Assembly: GCA_016711125.1 (NCBI GenBank)
Contig: JADJTQ010000014.1
Location: 62,001 to 126,000, forward strand
Length of the DNA stretch: 64,000 nucleotides
Reading direction: 5' to 3'
From: Saprospiraceae bacterium
GTDB lineage: Bacteria > Bacteroidota > Bacteroidia > Chitinophagales > Saprospiraceae
The notes under the pieces were generated by a model. The model was not told where the DNA came from. It ran no database searches and saw nothing but the letters and a program-made list of their open reading frames with translations. The position numbers and the translations under genes are program-made. Below are positions 26,925-35,624 of this stretch, piece by piece. Positions within the stretch are counted from its first letter, which is position 1. Every line of letters begins with the position of its first letter.

Positions 26925-28295
26925 ATGAAGAATTTCATCAACACCATTAAGAATATTTGGAAGATTAAGGAATTGCGAAATCGCATTCTCTTTACGATGG
27001 GGCTTATTGCCGTATATCGTTTCGGCTCCTTTGTGGTGCTTCCAGGTGTTGACCCTTCAGTATTAGATCGCTCAGCTAGTCAGGGCGCAACCGACTTATT
27101 GGGACTCATCAATATGTTTTCGGGAGGTTCATTCAACCGGGCTTCTGTCTTTGCATTGGGTATTATGCCCTACATCACGGCTTCGATCATTATTCAATTA
27201 CTGGGCTTTGCAGTGCCCTATTTTCAGAGACTACAGCAAAAGGAAGGTGAGTCAGGCCGAAAGAAATTAAATCAAATAACTCGATTATTAACCCTGGCGA
27301 TTACCCTGGTACAAGGTGGTGCTTATCTCACCTATATCCGAAGTCAGGGGGCAGTTGATCCTAGTGTACCTCAAGGTGTTTTCTGGGTGGCAAATATTAT
27401 TATATTAGCAACCGGTACGATATTCGCCATGTGGTTAGGTGAAAAAATAACTGACCGTGGTATCGGTAATGGTATCTCCTTGTTGATTATGATAGGGATC
27501 ATAGCCACGTTACCTCAATCTTTAATCTACGAATTTACCTCACAACTCGATAGTGGTGGTCTCTTCATCTTTATTCTTGAGATTGCCGCATTATTTGGTG
27601 TTACAGCGATTACCGTTCTGGTCATCCAGGGTATTCGAAAAATCCCTCTCCAATTTGCCAAGCGAATGATTGGCCGTGGCAACATTGGAATGCCGGTCTC
27701 TGGTGCTCGCGACTACATCCCAGTCAAAGTAGCTGCTGCCGGTGTTATGCCGATCATTTTTGCCCAGGCGATCATGTTTTTACCAGCTACTGTTGCCGGG
27801 TTTGTTGGAGGCGGGCAATCAGATCTGGCTGCCAGCACTTTGGTAAGATCTCTATCGAATCCATTTGCACTGCCTTATAACATCATCTATTTCTTCTTAG
27901 TCGTGGGATTTACTTTTGTCTACACGGCTTTGTTGGTAAACCCTCAGCAATATTCGGAGTACTTAAAACGGCAGAATGCTTTTATACCAGGGGTGAAACC
28001 GGGTAAAGCGACAGCCGATTTTATTGACGCCGTGACCACAAGGGTAACTTTACCAGGGTCGATTTTTCTAGGTCTTATTGCGATACTTCCTGCCTTGGTC
28101 AGTCTTTTCTTTAATGTAAACCAGGCCTTTGCAATGTTTTTCGGTGGTACCTCGCTGCTGATTTTAGTGGGTGTCGTCCTGGATACTTTACAACAAATTG
28201 AAAGTCATCTTCTCATGAGAAAATATGATGGCTTGGTCAAGTCAGGAAAAATTAAAGGAAGAAGTTCAATGCAGACCATTGGTTCAGATCTTTAA
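26925..28295 (+). CDS. secY: Protein translocase channel SecY
   Basis: 456 residues with about ten membrane segments. Recognised by LFTMGLIAVYRFGSFVVLPG (segment 1), the plug-side region DLLGLINMFSGGSFNRASVFALGIMPYITAS (positions about 39-69), GIGNGISLLIM and the cytoplasmic loop ERIPLQFAKR-like sequence KIPLQFAKRM. It forms the Sec pore for membrane and exported proteins. It ends the spc block, and a hairpin lies 45 bases downstream. Confidence 0.98.
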   Translation: MKNFINTIKNIWKIKELRNRILFTMGLIAVYRFGSFVVLPGVDPSVLDRSASQGATDLLGLINMFSGGSFNRASVFALGIMPYITASIIIQLLGFAVPYFQRLQQKEGESGRKKLNQITRLLTLAITLVQGGAYLTYIRSQGAVDPSVPQGVFWVANIIILATGTIFAMWLGEKITDRGIGNGISLLIMIGIIATLPQSLIYEFTSQLDSGGLFIFILEIAALFGVTAITVLVIQGIRKIPLQFAKRMIGRGNIGMPVSGARDYIPVKVAAAGVMPIIFAQAIMFLPATVAGFVGGGQSDLAASTLVRSLSNPFALPYNIIYFFLVVGFTFVYTALLVNPQQYSEYLKRQNAFIPGVKPGKATADFIDAVTTRVTLPGSIFLGLIAILPALVSLFFNVNQAFAMFFGGTSLLILVGVVLDTLQQIESHLLMRKYDGLVKSGKIKGRSSMQTIGSDL

Positions 28296-28339
28296 ATGGG
28301 TTTGAACTTTCATGTGTCTAAATAACTTATAGATATACG

Positions 28340-28377
28340 AGAGTCCCTGCAATCAATGGCTGGGACTCTTGCATTTT
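28340..28377 (+). terminator. Hairpin between secY and map, possible terminator or attenuator
   Basis: AGAGTCCCTGC (28340-28350) pairs with GCTGGGACTCT (28359-28369) with one mismatch, followed by a T-containing tract (TTGCATTTT). The T run is weak, so it may only attenuate transcription into map and infA. Confidence 0.5.
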
Positions 28378-28384
28378 AATCAAA

Positions 28385-29194
28385 ATGATTTACTACAAGA
28401 GCACTGAAGAGATCGAATTGATCAGGCAAAGTTGTCTGATTGTGAGTGCTGCTCTTGCTCGTGTAGCAGAACTGCTAAAGCCTGGGGTCACCGGGCTGGC
28501 AATTGATGCCGCAGCTGAACAAGTAATTAGAGACCACGGTGCGGTACCCGGATTTAAAGGACACAATGGGTTTCCTGCCACACTATGTATTTCTCGAAAC
28601 GAATGTGTGGTACATGGCATACCTGATGAAGTTCCCTTTCGGGAGGGAGATGTGGTTTCAGTCGATTGTGGTTCCATAAAAGACCATTTCTATGGTGATT
28701 CAGCATACACTTTTGCGATAGTTGAAGTTTCTAAAGAGATCGTACAACTATTGCAGGTCACTAATGATTCGCTCTATCTCGGTATTAGTCAGGCAATAGA
28801 AGGTAATCGGATTGGAGACATTGGCTTTGCTGTGCAAGAATATTGTGAGAGGAGAAACGGGTACGGTGTCGTCAGAGAATTGGTAGGGCATGGTATTGGA
28901 AGAAAACTTCACGAAGGTCCAGAGGTGCCTAATTATGGTCGTCGTGGTGCCGGAGCAAAATTGAAAATCGGAATGGTAATCGCCATTGAACCGATGATTA
29001 ATCTCGGGGTCAAGCATGTGATGCAATCAAATGATGGCTGGACCATCTTGACCAAGGATCGGATGCCTTCAGCGCATTTCGAGCACACAGTAGCTATTGG
29101 CAAGGAGAAAGCCGATATTCTGTCTGATCATACAGCTATAGAGGTAGCGATTAAAAATAATAAGGATCTTAAGGAAATTTCAAAAAAAAATTAG
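28385..29194 (+). CDS. map: Type I methionine aminopeptidase
   Basis: Removes the initiator Met from new proteins. 269 residues with the five metal ligands in their usual settings: SVDCG, YGDSAYTF, GHGIG, AIEPM and EHTV. CISRNECVVHGIP holds the conserved substrate-side His. It has no N-terminal zinc extension, so it is the bacterial type Ia form. It sits between secY and infA as in many bacteria. The C terminus carries an extra Lys/Asn-rich tail (KNNKDLKEISKKN). Confidence 0.97.
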   Translation: MIYYKSTEEIELIRQSCLIVSAALARVAELLKPGVTGLAIDAAAEQVIRDHGAVPGFKGHNGFPATLCISRNECVVHGIPDEVPFREGDVVSVDCGSIKDHFYGDSAYTFAIVEVSKEIVQLLQVTNDSLYLGISQAIEGNRIGDIGFAVQEYCERRNGYGVVRELVGHGIGRKLHEGPEVPNYGRRGAGAKLKIGMVIAIEPMINLGVKHVMQSNDGWTILTKDRMPSAHFEHTVAIGKEKADILSDHTAIEVAIKNNKDLKEISKKN

Positions 29195-29201
29195 ATATTT
29201 G
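29194..29201 (+). promoter_or_regulatory. Weak -7-like box before infA
   Basis: GATATTTG at 29194-29201 resembles TAnnTTTG with one mismatch, 17 bases before the infA ATG. No matching -33 TTTG is seen. Confidence 0.25.
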
Positions 29202-29218
29202 CACTCCGATTTTCGAGT

Positions 29219-29437
29219 ATGGCCAAACAAGAGCTCATAAAACAAGATGGTACAATTGAAGAAGCCCTATCTAATGCAATGTTTAGGGTGAGGTTGGAAA
29301 ATGATCATCAGATCATTGCCACCATTTCAGGAAAGATGCGCATGCACTACATTCGGATCTTGCCTGGAGATAAGGTATCAGTTGAAATGTCTCCTTATGA
29401 TCTGTCACGGGGTCGAATAATTTACCGCTATAAATAG
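29219..29437 (+). CDS. infA: Translation initiation factor IF-1
   Basis: 72 residues with the S1/OB-fold sequence KQDGTIEEALSNAMFRVRLEN, then GKMRMHYIRILPGDKVSVEMSPYDLSRGRI (positions about 37-66). IF-1 occupies the ribosomal A site during initiation. It starts 24 bases after map. Confidence 0.98.
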   Translation: MAKQELIKQDGTIEEALSNAMFRVRLENDHQIIATISGKMRMHYIRILPGDKVSVEMSPYDLSRGRIIYRYK

Positions 29438-29445
29438 TTAAACTC

Positions 29446-29562
29446 ATGAAAGTTCGAGCGTCTATCAAAAAGAGATCTGCAGATTGTAAGATCGTGCGTC
29501 GAAAGGGCAAATTGTATGTGATTAACAAGAAGAACCCAAAGTATAAACAAAGACAAGGTTAA
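29446..29562 (+). CDS. rpmJ: 50S ribosomal protein L36, zinc-free form
   Basis: A 38-residue gene. It reads MKVRASIKKRSADCKIVRRKG in its first half and ends NPKYKQRQG. Typical L36 binds zinc through three Cys and one His. Here only Cys14 remains and the other three positions are Ser, Asn and Tyr, so it is the C-minus form. It starts eight bases after infA and precedes rpsM. Confidence 0.96.
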   Translation: MKVRASIKKRSADCKIVRRKGKLYVINKKNPKYKQRQG

Positions 29563-29572
29563 ACTTTAGTAT

Positions 29573-29950
29573 ATGGCAAGGATAGCAGGTGTTGATTTAC
29601 CCAGATCTAAGCGTGGAGTTATAGGTCTGACTTATATTTTTGGTATTGGAAGATCTAGAGCAAGGGAGATTCTCACAAAGGCCGGGATTGATGAAGATAC
29701 CAAAGTGGAGGCATGGACGGATGACAATGTCCGGGAGATTTCAACGATTATTCAGGAGGAACATAAGGTCGAAGGAGAGCTACGTTCAGAAGTCCAGTTG
29801 AATATAAAACGATTGATGGACATTGCTTGCTATCGTGGGTTGAGACATCGAAAGGGCTTGCCCGTTAGAGGACAGAGAACACGTACCAATGCACGAACAA
29901 GAAAGGGCAGGAGAAAGACCGTGGCCAATAAAAAGAAAGTAACTAAATAA
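29573..29950 (+). CDS. rpsM: 30S ribosomal protein S13
   Basis: 125 residues. MARIAGVDLPRSKRGVIGLTYIFGIG at the start (1-26), helix-two-turn-helix region EILTKAGID, and the basic tail GQRTRTNARTRKGRRK are S13 signatures. S13 bridges to the 50S subunit and contacts P-site tRNA. Confidence 0.97.
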   Translation: MARIAGVDLPRSKRGVIGLTYIFGIGRSRAREILTKAGIDEDTKVEAWTDDNVREISTIIQEEHKVEGELRSEVQLNIKRLMDIACYRGLRHRKGLPVRGQRTRTNARTRKGRRKTVANKKKVTK

Positions 29951-29997
29951 ACAATAAGGACCCTTCGGGACTCGATCATTTACAATAGAGTAAACGT

Positions 29998-30378
29998 ATG
30001 GCAAAAGCGAAGAAAAAAAGAAAAGTCAAAGTTGATTCGGAAGGGATGGTATATATCCAGGCCACGTTCAACAACATCATCATTTCGTTGACTAACAGGC
30101 AAGGACAGGTGGTATCTTGGGCATCTGCTGGTAAGGCTGGATTTAAAGGATCCAAGAAGAATACACCTTACGCGGCCCAAATGGCAGCTAATGATGCTGC
30201 GCGAGTTGCTTATGACGCGGGTATGAGAGTTGCCGAAGTCTTTGTAAAAGGTCCAGGATCGGGAAGAGAAGCCGCAATTCGGGCCATTGATGGTGCAGGT
30301 ATCAAAGTTAGGAGAATACAAGATGTGACGCCGATACCACACAATGGCTGCAGACCACCTAAGAGAAGAAGAGTTTAA
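29998..30378 (+). CDS. rpsK: 30S ribosomal protein S11
   Basis: 126 residues. Contains VYIQATFNNIIISLTNRQGQVVSWASAGKAGFKGSKKNTPYAAQ (about 16-59), GPGSGREAAIRAI and the C-terminal DVTPIPHNGCRPPKRRRV. S11 lies on the 30S platform near the Shine-Dalgarno helix. Bacteroidota S11 is of interest because of anti-Shine-Dalgarno sequestration, but I cannot judge that from sequence. Confidence 0.97.
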   Translation: MAKAKKKRKVKVDSEGMVYIQATFNNIIISLTNRQGQVVSWASAGKAGFKGSKKNTPYAAQMAANDAARVAYDAGMRVAEVFVKGPGSGREAAIRAIDGAGIKVRRIQDVTPIPHNGCRPPKRRRV

Positions 30379-30424
30379 CTGAACAAATTCGACGACAGTC
30401 GCTGTAAAATAAGCATTTTAAACT

Positions 30425-31036
30425 ATGGCAAGATATACAGGGCCCAAAACCAAGAAATCAAGAGCTTTTGGTCAATCCATTTTTGGTTACGATAAGGCTT
30501 TTGAACGCAGAAAATTCGGACCAGGAGAGCATGGTAATAAACGTAAGAAAAGGCAGCGCTCTGACTATGCAGTCCAGCTAATGGAAAAGCAAAAGCTAAG
30601 TATACCTACGGTGTCTTAGAACGTCAGTTTAGAAATCTCTTTGATAAAGCCAGTCGCAAAGGAGGGGTAACCGGTGAAGTACTTTTTCAGCTTCTCGAAT
30701 CCAGACTTGACAATACAGTCTTTCGTATGGGTATTGCTTCTACACGTCGGGCTGCACGGCAACTTGTATCCCATAAACATATTATGGTGAATGGTGTTGT
30801 AACCAACGTGGCTTCCTGCTTACTTAGACCTGGAGATATTGTGTCAGTTCGGAAATAAATCTCAGGGTATGGAGGTCATTCGTGACCAAGTAAATTCTAA
30901 ATCCGATTCCCGAAAATATCCCTGGTTGGAATTTAATGGCGAGCGGATGGAAGGCCGATTCTTGGAGTATCCAACCAGAGAACAAGTACCTGAAAATATA
31001 AATGAGCAGCTGATCGTCGAATTGTATTCTAAGTAA
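30425..31036 (+). CDS. rpsD: 30S ribosomal protein S4 (two compensating frame breaks)
   Basis: Three pieces make one S4 of 203 residues. Piece one runs from MARYTGPKTKKSRAFGQ to MEKQK. At the A4 run 30591-30594 one A is missing; restoring it gives KAKYTYGVLERQFRNLF and the S4 RNA-binding domain (LESRLDNTVFRMGIASTRRAARQLVSHKHI, about 92-121). Near 30856 one extra T breaks the frame again; removing it gives VSVRKKSQGMEV and returns to the first frame for the rest (FLEYPTREQVPENINEQLIVELYSK). S4 is an essential primary rRNA binder and the only copy seen, so I infer sequence errors. Confidence 0.95.
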
Positions 31037-31097
31037 TACATGGCTTCAGCCAGATTTTAAAATTTTTCCAATTTCTTTCTTATCAGTTTGAATCATC

Positions 31098-32096
31098 ATG
31101 AGTATTCTAAATTTTCAAAAACCCTAATAAAATACTCCTTCAAAAATCGGACGATTTCGAAGGCATTTTTGAATTTAAGCCATTAGAACCTGGATTCGGC
31201 CAAACGATAGGAAATTCACTCCGTCGAATTCTTCTCTCTTCCCGGAAGGTCATGCAATTTCGGCCGTCAGGGTGGCTGGTATTGATCACGAGTTTTCAAC
31301 CATCAAAGGGGTCATGGAAGATGTCGTTGACATTATTCTAAATATCAAGCAGATACGTTTAAAGCCGGTAATTACTGATGGTGACCTGAGTGAAGAAAAA
31401 ATCTATATCACCCTGCGGGGTAAGTCTGAGTTTAAAGCAAGCGATATTGAGGAGCACACTAACATCTTTAAAGTGATGAATCCCGACCTCCATATCTGTT
31501 TTATGGACACCTCGGTAAACCTGGAGATGGAATTTACCGTCACCAAAGGCCGCGGTTATTTGCCAGCTGATGACAATTTGCCAAAAGATGCTCCGATCGG
31601 AGTGATACCTGTTGATGCGATTTATACACCTATCAAAAATGTATCATACCAGATCGAGAACACCAGGGTGGGGCAACAAACAGACTATGAAAGACTGACG
31701 ATTACCGTCAAAACAGATGGAACTATACATCCCGAAGAAGCAATTAAAGAGGCGTCAAGAATATTAATTCAACACCTCATTTTGATCACGGATGAGAATA
31801 TAACGTTTGATGATGCAACCCGTAGTGAAGATACGGTTGTTGATGAGCACATCTTACACATGAGAAAGTTGCTAAAGACTTCTCTCGAAGACCTCGACCT
31901 TTCGGTTCGTGCATACAATTGTCTGAAGGCTGCTAAAATCAATTCTTTAGGTGAGCTTGTGCAGTATGAAATGCATGAACTCCTTAAGTTCAGAAATTTC
32001 GGGAAGAAATCACTGGTCGAAATTGAAGAACTTCTCGCGATCAAAGGCTTGACCTTTGGAATGGATCTTGCACCTTATCAATTGGATCAAGATTAA
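31098..32096 (+). CDS. rpoA: RNA polymerase alpha subunit (two compensating frame breaks)
   Basis: Starts at the ATG 31098 (MSILNFQKP). One extra C in the C3 run 31122-31124 shifts the frame; the next piece reads NKILLQKSDDFEGIFEFKPLEPGFGQTIGNSLRRILLSS. Between 31243 and 31244 one base is missing; restoring it gives LEGHAISAVRVAGIDHEF and the original frame. The rest includes the N-terminal dimerisation domain and the C-terminal domain (SVRAYNCLKAAKINSLGELV, FGKKSLVEIEELL) that contacts promoter DNA and regulators. The repaired length of 332 residues is normal. Sequence errors are likely. Confidence 0.95.
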
Positions 32097-32168
32097 TTTT
32101 TCACTAGATGTAATAACCTGGTTGAGTTTGGCTCCTGGGTGTTGCGAAGATTATAATTCTAAATCAAT

Positions 32169-32690
32169 ATGAGACACGGAAAAAAGTTTAATCATCTTGG
32201 TCGTAAAAAGGGCCATCGAAGAGCACTTTTAGCCAACCTGGCAATTGCTTTGATCGAACATAAACGTATCAACACAACTTTGGCTAAGGCAAAAGCGCTT
32301 AAGTTGTATGTCGAGCCCTTAATCACCAAGTCAAAAGACAACTCAACACACTCCAGAAGAGTCGTGTTTTCGTATCTGCAGAATAAGGAAGCTCTGAAAG
32401 AATTATTTGGCCCGGTTTCAGCCGCAGTCGGCGAAAGACCAGGTGGTTATACTCGGGCAATCCGTACGGGATTTCGTCCCGGTGATGCATCTGAAATGGC
32501 TCTGATAGAGCTGGTCGATTTTAATACAATATATACCACCGCCAAAGGTGAAAGCAAAAGCAAAAAACGCCGTACCCGAAGAGGTGGCAGTAAAGGTTCT
32601 GGTGAAGCGGTTGCTGCGGTTGCAGCGATTGCCACTACTGCTGCAACAGCGGCCGTTGCTGAGGCTACTGCTTCGGAGGAAGAAGAATAG
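32169..32690 (+). CDS. rplQ: 50S ribosomal protein L17
   Basis: 173 residues. MRHGKKFNHLGRKKGHRRALLANLA (1-25) and GGYTRAIRTGFRPGDASEMALIEL (about 97-120) are L17 signatures. The core ends near residue 125. A basic stretch (KSKKRRTRRGG) and an Ala/Thr-rich tail ending EEEE make it longer than the 120-130 residue enterobacterial form, as is common in Bacteroidota. It ends the ribosomal run and is followed by a strong terminator. Confidence 0.96.
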   Translation: MRHGKKFNHLGRKKGHRRALLANLAIALIEHKRINTTLAKAKALKLYVEPLITKSKDNSTHSRRVVFSYLQNKEALKELFGPVSAAVGERPGGYTRAIRTGFRPGDASEMALIELVDFNTIYTTAKGESKSKKRRTRRGGSKGSGEAVAAVAAIATTAATAAVAEATASEEEE

Positions 32691-32729
32691 GAAATTCTAT
32701 TCTATACCAGGTGGTTTTAAAAAAAAGGG

Positions 32730-32757
32730 AAGGGTTCGTTATCGAGCCCTTTTTTTT
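32730..32757 (+). terminator. Strong intrinsic terminator of the ribosomal operon
   Basis: AAGGGTTCG (32730-32738) and CGAGCCCTT (32743-32751) form a 9-bp stem with one G-U pair and a TTAT loop, followed by an unbroken T run to 32757. It lies 40 bases after rplQ. Confidence 0.9.
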
Positions 32758-32809
32758 ATCAAAATCTAATGTGAGCTGTTTCAGACGATAGCCAATTACA
32801 GATTAGTTC

Positions 32810-32817
32810 TATATTTG
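32810..32817 (+). promoter_or_regulatory. Candidate -7 box for carA
   Basis: TATATTTG at 32810-32817 fits TAnnTTTG exactly, 25 bases before the carA ATG and downstream of the rplQ terminator. No clear TTTG is present 19-20 bases upstream. Confidence 0.5.
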
Positions 32818-32842
32818 CACGAGTTTGTACCAACCTATTTCA

Positions 32843-33970
32843 ATGAATATCCAATCTGATCAGAATGCCATCTTAATGTTGGAAGATGGAACCGTATTTT
32901 ATGGCAAAGCTGCTGGTAAAATTGGGACTACAACCGGTGAAATATGCTTTAATACTGGCATGACCGGTTATCAGGAGATTTTTACCGATCCGTCTTATTT
33001 TGGCCAAATATTGGTTGCCACCAATGCGCACATAGGCAATTATGGCACGAAAGCCAGTGATACGGAATCTGCGGGTATTAAAATCTCAGGTTTTGTCTGT
33101 AAGAACTTTTCCAACGCTTATAGTCGACCGATGGCTGATCAAGCGATTCAGGATTATTTCGAAAGCGAAGAGCTTGTGGCCATTTCCAGCGTCGACACAC
33201 GTGCCATCGTGCAACACATACGTGATAAGGGAGCCATGAATGCAATCATCTCATCAGAGATTTTAGATGAAGAAGTACTTAGGGCGAAGTTGAGTAAAGT
33301 ACCTTCGATGCACGGACTAGAGCTTGCCAGTAAAGTAAGCACCAAAGAAGCCTATTTTGTAGGGGATGAAAATGCTGAGTTTCGAGTTGCTGTCTTCGAC
33401 TATGGAGTAAAGAAAAGTATTCTCAAGTGTCTTACGATGCGAGGTTGTTACTTGAAAGTTTTTCCTGCAAAGACAAGTTTTGAGGAGGCCGAAGCATGGG
33501 ACCCCGATGGTTACTTTTTATCCAACGGTCCTGGTGATCCAGCTCCGATGGACTATGCAGTGGAGAGCACCCGGAAAATATTACAAGCCAAAAAACCACT
33601 TTTTGGAATCTGTCTTGGACATCAGATTTTAGCTCAGGCTGCCGGAGTCTCGACCTACAAGATGCACCATGGTCACCGGGGTATCAATCATCCGGTCAAA
33701 AACTTAGCCACTGGACGATGTGAGATCACCAGCCAAAACCATGGCTTTGGGGTGTCTTATGATCAACTTAAGGCCAAAGAAGATCAAATTAAAATCACCC
33801 ACGTGAATCTGAATGATCAAACGATAGAAGGTATTCATCTTAAGGACTATCCCGCTTTTTCAGTACAGTATCATCCGGAGGCGAGTCCTGGTCCACATGA
33901 TGCCCGGTATCTTTTTAATCAATTTCTAGAGTTAATCAAATCAACCAAACAACAATCTATATTGAAATGA
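32843..33970 (+). CDS. carA: Carbamoyl-phosphate synthase small (glutaminase) subunit
   Basis: 375 residues. Supplies ammonia from glutamine to the large subunit CarB for pyrimidine and arginine synthesis. The N-terminal CarA domain carries FNTGMTGYQEIFTDPSY. The class I amidotransferase domain has the nucleophile Cys in GICLGHQILAQAAG, SQNHGF, and the catalytic His and Glu in QYHPEASPGPHD. The ATG at 32843 is chosen over an upstream TTG because of the promoter. carB is not in the window. The stop overlaps the eno start by four bases. Confidence 0.96.
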   Translation: MNIQSDQNAILMLEDGTVFYGKAAGKIGTTTGEICFNTGMTGYQEIFTDPSYFGQILVATNAHIGNYGTKASDTESAGIKISGFVCKNFSNAYSRPMADQAIQDYFESEELVAISSVDTRAIVQHIRDKGAMNAIISSEILDEEVLRAKLSKVPSMHGLELASKVSTKEAYFVGDENAEFRVAVFDYGVKKSILKCLTMRGCYLKVFPAKTSFEEAEAWDPDGYFLSNGPGDPAPMDYAVESTRKILQAKKPLFGICLGHQILAQAAGVSTYKMHHGHRGINHPVKNLATGRCEITSQNHGFGVSYDQLKAKEDQIKITHVNLNDQTIEGIHLKDYPAFSVQYHPEASPGPHDARYLFNQFLELIKSTKQQSILK

Positions 33971-35250
33971 GCAGTATAATAGATATCCGATCCAGAGAAA
34001 TTCTTGATTCCCGTGGTAATCCAACCGTGGAAGTTGAGGTGCTGACCGAAGAAGGAGCAGTTGGGAGAGCAGCAGTCCCATCAGGAGCCAGTACTGGCAA
34101 GTACGAGGCCGTAGAATTAAGGGATGGTGATAAAGATCGGTTTTTAGGTAAAGGAGTACTCAATGCTTGCCGAAACATCGAAGACACCATTATGGAGGCT
34201 CTGGTAGGAGAGGAGGTAAGTGATCAGGTATATCTCGATAAAATTATGATCGAGCTCGATGGCACTGAGAATAAGTCAAAACTGGGCGCCAATGCCATTT
34301 TGGGGGTTAGCCTGGCTTGTGCTAAAGCAGCTGCAATGGAAGCTGGATTACCACTGTACCGGTATTTGGGAGGAGTCAATGCTCATGTACTGCCTGTACC
34401 AATGATGAATATTCTGAATGGTGGTTCTCACGCAGACAATAGTATTGATTTTCAGGAGTTTATGATTATGCCGATCGGGGCGGAGCGCTTTTCTGAAGGA
34501 CTTCGAATGGGTGTCGAGATATTTCATAATCTGAAGAAAGTGCTTTCGAAGATGGGCCATTCCACCAATGTTGGAGATGAAGGAGGCTTTGCACCTAATC
34601 TGGCTTCCAATCAAGAAGCCATCGAAACAGTCTTGAGAGCCATTGAGGCTGCAGGCTATCGTCCAGGTGAAGATGTTATGATTGCCATGGATGCAGCTGC
34701 ATCTGAGTTTTATGACGAAGAAGCTGCAGTTTATCATTTTCACCAGTCTACTGGTGATAAGCTGACAAGTGATCAAATGGTAAGTTATTGGAAAGATTGG
34801 ACTAGCAAATTTCCCATACTTTCCATTGAAGATGGCCTGCACGAGGATGATTGGTCCGGTTGGCAAAAACTCACGGCTACGATCGGCAGTAAAGTGCAAT
34901 TGGTTGGTGACGACCTTTTTGTAACTAATACCAAGAGGCTTCAAAAAGGGATTGATATGGATGCGGCCAATTCGATTTTAATCAAGGTAAATCAGATTGG
35001 ATCTCTCTCCGAAACTATTGATGCCGTCAACCTTGCCACCCGCAATGCCATGACAAGCATCATTAGTCATCGTTCAGGCGAAACGGAAGATGTTACGATC
35101 GCTGATCTATGTGTTGCCCTTAATACCGGACAGATCAAGACCGGTTCTGCATCCAGATCAGACAGAGTCGCCAAGTACAACCAACTATTGCGTATCGAAG
35201 AAGAACTTGGCGAGTGTGGGGTTTATCCAGGTAAAGCACTATTGGGTTAA
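33967..35250 (+). CDS. eno: Enolase
   Basis: 427 residues, full length. Converts 2-phosphoglycerate to phosphoenolpyruvate in glycolysis. Visible family blocks are SGASTGKYEAVELRD, LGANAILGVSLA, SIEDGLHEDDWSGW with Mg2+ ligands, the SHRSGETEDVTIADL signature and QIKTGSASRSDRVAKYNQLL. The ATG overlaps the carA stop (ATGA type), which implies translational coupling of two unrelated metabolic genes. It is followed 47 bases on by an ftsB/divIC-like gene. Confidence 0.98.
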   Translation: MSSIIDIRSREILDSRGNPTVEVEVLTEEGAVGRAAVPSGASTGKYEAVELRDGDKDRFLGKGVLNACRNIEDTIMEALVGEEVSDQVYLDKIMIELDGTENKSKLGANAILGVSLACAKAAAMEAGLPLYRYLGGVNAHVLPVPMMNILNGGSHADNSIDFQEFMIMPIGAERFSEGLRMGVEIFHNLKKVLSKMGHSTNVGDEGGFAPNLASNQEAIETVLRAIEAAGYRPGEDVMIAMDAAASEFYDEEAAVYHFHQSTGDKLTSDQMVSYWKDWTSKFPILSIEDGLHEDDWSGWQKLTATIGSKVQLVGDDLFVTNTKRLQKGIDMDAANSILIKVNQIGSLSETIDAVNLATRNAMTSIISHRSGETEDVTIADLCVALNTGQIKTGSASRSDRVAKYNQLLRIEEELGECGVYPGKALLG

Positions 35251-35297
35251 TAACATAATACAAATAATTGTTATATTTAAGTGCTCAATAATCAGTT

Positions 35298-35606
35298 ATG
35301 AAGACTAGATTTCAATTTAAGATGAGCCCAAAAATGGTCAGGGCTTCCAAGCTTTTACTAAACAAATATCTTTTTGCTACCACCATCTTCATTGTCTGGA
35401 TTTGTTTTTTTGACAGAAATGCATTTGTGACTCAATGGAGTCTCGGTCGAACGATCAACAAACTTGAAGATGAGAAGGTATTTCTGATCAGAGAGAGCGA
35501 GGCCACTCGTCTGCTTCAACAAGACATTATCGCCAATAAAGAAAAATATGCCCGGGAGAAATACTTCATGAAAAGACCGGGCGAGCAAGTGTTTATTATC
35601 GAATAA
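35298..35606 (+). CDS. FtsB/DivIC-like septum formation initiator protein
   Basis: A 102-residue bitopic membrane protein. One hydrophobic segment (FATTIFIVWICFF, about residues 26-38) is followed by a coiled-coil-like helix (LGRTINKLEDEKVFLIRESEATRLLQQDI, about 50-78) and a short end (AREKYFMKRPGEQVFII). YFMKRPGE is typical of the DivIC/FtsB family that links FtsL and FtsQ in the divisome. The gene often follows eno in bacteria, which supports the call. It lies 18 bases before sucD. Confidence 0.85.
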   Translation: MKTRFQFKMSPKMVRASKLLLNKYLFATTIFIVWICFFDRNAFVTQWSLGRTINKLEDEKVFLIRESEATRLLQQDIIANKEKYAREKYFMKRPGEQVFIIE

Positions 35607-35624
35607 AAAGAACTCAACAAACTC

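Noticed and set aside
30591..30860. Programmed ribosomal frameshifting in rpsD and rpoA
   Set aside because: No slippery heptamer followed by a stem, and similar breaks occur in many unrelated genes of the window.
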